Assembly (NCBI RefSeq): GCF_002432125.1
Contig: NZ_DJFS01000001.1
Coordinates: forward strand, 1 to 18,788
DNA length: 18,788 bases
Reading direction: 5' to 3'
From: Brevundimonas sp. UBA5866
GTDB taxonomy: Bacteria > Pseudomonadota > Alphaproteobacteria > Caulobacterales > Caulobacteraceae
Below the pieces are notes generated by a model. The model saw only the letters and a program-made list of their open reading frames with translations. It had not been told where the DNA came from and did no database searches. Every line of letters starts with the position of its first letter. Positions within the stretch are counted from its first letter, which is position 1. The translations under genes and the position numbers were made by a program. Positions 16,574 through 18,788 of the stretch are shown in pieces.

Positions 16574-18652
16574 ATGGCCCGTACACACAAAATCGAAGAC
16601 TACCGTAACTTCGGTATCATGGCTCACATCGACGCGGGTAAAACCACGACGACTGAGCGCATCCTGTTCTACACTGGCAAGAACCACAAAATGGGTGAGA
16701 CGCACGATGGCGCCTCGACCATGGACTGGATGGACCAGGAACAAGAACGCGGCATCACCATCACCTCGGCTGCCACGACCGCTTTCTGGCGCGAAAAGCG
16801 CCTGAACATCATCGACACCCCGGGCCACGTTGACTTCACCATCGAAGTCGAGCGTTCTCTGCGCGTGCTCGACGGTGCCGTGACCGTTCTCGACGGCAAC
16901 GCCGGCGTTGAACCGCAGACCGAAACCGTCTGGCGCCAGGCCGACAAGTACAACGTTCCGCGTATCGTGTTCGTCAACAAGATGGACAAGCTGGGCGCTG
17001 ACTTCGACAAGTCGGTCGAGTCGATCCGCGACCGTCTGGGCGCCAAGGCTGTGCCGATCCAACTGCCGATCGGTGCTGAATCGGACCTGAAGGGCGTCAT
17101 CGACCTGGTCGAAATGAAGGCTCTGGTCTGGGAAACCGACCAAGTGGGTGCCGCTCCGGACATCCGTGAAATCCCGGCCGACATGGCTGACAAGGTTGCT
17201 GAAGCCCGTCAGTACCTCGTCGACAACGCCGTCGAAATCGACGACGAAGCTATGGAAGCTTACCTGGGTGGCGAAGAGCCGTCGGTTGAAGTGCTGAAGC
17301 GCTGCATCCGTAAGGCCGTCATCGAAGGTCACTTCTACCCGATCCTCGCTGGCTCGGCCTTCAAGAACAAGGGCGTTCAGCCGCTGCTCGACGCCGTCGT
17401 CGACTACCTGCCGTCGCCGGTCGACATTCCGCCGACCCCGGGCATCGACTTCAAGACCGAAGAGCCGATCGTCCGTAAGGCTTCGGACGACGAACCGCTG
17501 TCGGTTCTGGCGTTCAAGATCATGGACGACCCGTTCGTGGGCTCGATCACCTTCTGCCGCCTGTACTCGGGCAAGATGGAGACCGGCCAATCGCTGCTGA
17601 ACTCGTCGCGTGACAAGCGTGAACGTGTCGGCCGCATGCTGCTGATGCACTCGAACAACCGTGAAGACATAAAGGAAGCCTACGCTGGCGACATCGTCGC
17701 TCTGGCTGGCCTCAAGGAAACCCGCACCGGTGACACCCTGTGTGATCCGCTGAAGTCGCCGGTTATCCTGGAGAAGATGGAATTCCCGGCTCCGGTTATT
17801 GAAATCGCTGTCGAACCGAAGACCAAGGCTGACCAAGAGAAGCTGGGCGTGGCTCTGGCCAAGCTGGCTTCGGAAGACCCGTCCTTCACCGTCTCGACCG
17901 ACCACGAGTCGGGCCAGACCATCCTGAAGGGCATGGGCGAGCTTCACCTGGACATCAAGATCGATATCCTGAAGCGCACCTACAAGGTCGAAGCCACCAT
18001 CGGCGCTCCGCAGGTTGCCTACCGTGAATCGATCACCCGCGCTTGCGAGATCGACTACACCCACAAGAAGCAAACCGGCGGTACCGGTCAGTTCGCACGC
18101 GTCAAGCTGCGCTTCGAGCCGGGCGAGCCGGGCACGGACTTCGTGTTCGAGTCGGCCATCGTCGGCGGTGCTGTTCCGAAGGAATACATCCCGGGTGTTG
18201 AAAAGGGCCTGAAGTCGGCCAAGGAAAACGGCCTGCTGGCTGGCTTCCCGGTTATCGACGTCAAGGCAACCCTGATCGACGGCGCGTTCCACGACGTCGA
18301 CTCCTCGGTTCTGGCCTTCGAAATCGCTTCGCGTGCAGCCTTCAAGGAACTGCGCGAGAAGGGCGGACCGAAGCTGCTCGAGCCGGTGATGGCTGTGGAA
18401 GTCGTAACCCCGGAAGAGTACCTGGGTTCGGTTATCGGTGACCTGAACGGTCGCCGCGGTATGATCCAAGGCCAAGACATGCGTGGTAACGCCGTTGTCG
18501 TGAACGCCTTCGTGCCGCTGGCCAACATGTTCGGTTACGTGAACACCCTGCGCGGTATGTCGCAAGGTCGTGCACAGTTCACCATGCAATACGACCACTA
18601 CGAGCCGGTGCCGCAACACGTCGCCGACGAAGTGATCAAGAAGTACACCTAA
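16574..18652 (+). CDS. fusA: Translation elongation factor G
   Basis: A 692-residue GTPase that drives ribosomal translocation and, with ribosome recycling factor, subunit splitting. The GTP-binding motifs are A-H-I-D-A-G-K-T (17-24), R-G-I-T-I (59-63), D-T-P-G-H (81-85, with the catalytic His85), N-K-M-D (135-138) and a later G-S-A. Domains II to V follow with the usual length, and the C-terminus contains the family segment L-R-G-M-S-Q-G-R-A-Q-F-T-M. GGAAGG lies before the ATG. It is the third gene of the str operon with strong codon bias, and tuf follows after 115 nt. Confidence 0.99.
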   Translation: MARTHKIEDYRNFGIMAHIDAGKTTTTERILFYTGKNHKMGETHDGASTMDWMDQEQERGITITSAATTAFWREKRLNIIDTPGHVDFTIEVERSLRVLDGAVTVLDGNAGVEPQTETVWRQADKYNVPRIVFVNKMDKLGADFDKSVESIRDRLGAKAVPIQLPIGAESDLKGVIDLVEMKALVWETDQVGAAPDIREIPADMADKVAEARQYLVDNAVEIDDEAMEAYLGGEEPSVEVLKRCIRKAVIEGHFYPILAGSAFKNKGVQPLLDAVVDYLPSPVDIPPTPGIDFKTEEPIVRKASDDEPLSVLAFKIMDDPFVGSITFCRLYSGKMETGQSLLNSSRDKRERVGRMLLMHSNNREDIKEAYAGDIVALAGLKETRTGDTLCDPLKSPVILEKMEFPAPVIEIAVEPKTKADQEKLGVALAKLASEDPSFTVSTDHESGQTILKGMGELHLDIKIDILKRTYKVEATIGAPQVAYRESITRACEIDYTHKKQTGGTGQFARVKLRFEPGEPGTDFVFESAIVGGAVPKEYIPGVEKGLKSAKENGLLAGFPVIDVKATLIDGAFHDVDSSVLAFEIASRAAFKELREKGGPKLLEPVMAVEVVTPEEYLGSVIGDLNGRRGMIQGQDMRGNAVVVNAFVPLANMFGYVNTLRGMSQGRAQFTMQYDHYEPVPQHVADEVIKKYT

Positions 18653-18686
18653 TCAGCCGTCTTTTTGACGACTGTGTCTTGAAATC

Positions 18687-18712
18687 GGGGCGGTTTGATA
18701 ACAAATCGCCCC
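18687..18712 (+). promoter_or_regulatory. Hairpin between fusA and tuf
   Basis: GGGGCGGTTTG (18687-18697) pairs with CAAATCGCCCC (18702-18712), an 11-bp stem with one G-U pair and an ATAA loop. The sequence after it (ATATCAAT) is AT-rich but not a T-run. It may set the fusA/tuf ratio by processing or partial termination. Confidence 0.55.
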
Positions 18713-18737
18713 ATATCAATCCCCAAACCTAAGTGGA

Positions 18738-18750
18738 CCCCGGTTCGGGG
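18738..18750 (+). promoter_or_regulatory. Small hairpin in front of the tuf ribosome site
   Basis: CCCCG-GTT-CGGGG forms a 5-bp stem with a three-base loop, five nt before the tuf ribosome site AGGAG (18756-18760). It could influence access of ribosomes to tuf. Confidence 0.35.
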
Positions 18751-18767
18751 ACTCCAGGAGCTAGAGA

Positions 18768-18788
18768 ATGGCCAAGGAAAAGTTCGAA
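18768..18788 (+). CDS. tuf: Translation elongation factor Tu, first seven codons
   Basis: Only M-A-K-E-K-F-E is inside the window. This is the standard EF-Tu N-terminus, and the position right after rpsL-rpsG-fusA is that of tufA in the str operon. AGGAG lies seven bases upstream of the ATG. EF-Tu delivers aminoacyl-tRNA to the ribosome. Nothing can be said about the rest of the gene. Confidence 0.93.

Noticed and set aside
16469..18619. Long open frame on the minus strand opposite fusA
   Set aside because: Shadow of fusA in an antisense frame. It also runs over the rpsG-fusA RNA structure.
18665..18687. TTGACG in front of tuf as a separate tuf promoter
   Set aside because: The -35 is good, but nothing like a -10 is found at 15-19 nt or in the Caulobacter layout.

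Overview
The window comes from a high-GC alphaproteobacterium, most likely the order Caulobacterales (Caulobacter, Brevundimonas or Asticcacaulis type). Three observations point there: RpoB closely resembles what I remember of Caulobacter RpoB, the gene order is rpoB-rpoC-(accessory genes)-rpsL-rpsG-fusA-tuf, and some candidate promoters partly fit the Caulobacter housekeeping pattern TTGACG...GCTANAWC. The genus is inferred, not proven.

Layout. Positions 1-4141 hold four minus-strand genes. Read in their own direction they are a 445-residue protein that looks like a degenerate EAL-type domain protein, a secreted FKBP-type peptidyl-prolyl isomerase, a secreted M61 (glycyl aminopeptidase-like) metallopeptidase with a C-terminal PDZ-like region, and the first 34 codons of another secreted protein that runs off the window. 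A divergent, structured, gene-free region (4142-4575) separates them from rpoB (4576-8691) and rpoC (8791-12981), the two largest subunits of RNA polymerase. rpoC ends at a strong bidirectional terminator shared with a convergent minus-strand gene.

Positions 13048-15179 carry two minus-strand paralogues of unknown function. Each has a short cytoplasmic N-terminus, one membrane helix containing the S-x3-H motif of TonB/TolA, a Pro-rich periplasmic stretch, and a shared C-terminal module with two cysteines spaced identically in both proteins. They are the least explained genes here.

Divergently from them runs the str operon: rpsL (S12), rpsG (S7), fusA (EF-G) and the first seven codons of tuf (EF-Tu). 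It has a candidate promoter, a long leader with a terminator-like hairpin, and further hairpins in the rpsL leader, between rpsG and fusA and between fusA and tuf.

The core genes supply the transcription and translation machinery. The accessory genes look like cell-envelope functions: periplasmic folding, proteolysis, and possibly energy-coupled inner-membrane proteins. No tRNA, rRNA, insertion sequence, CRISPR array or prophage gene was seen.
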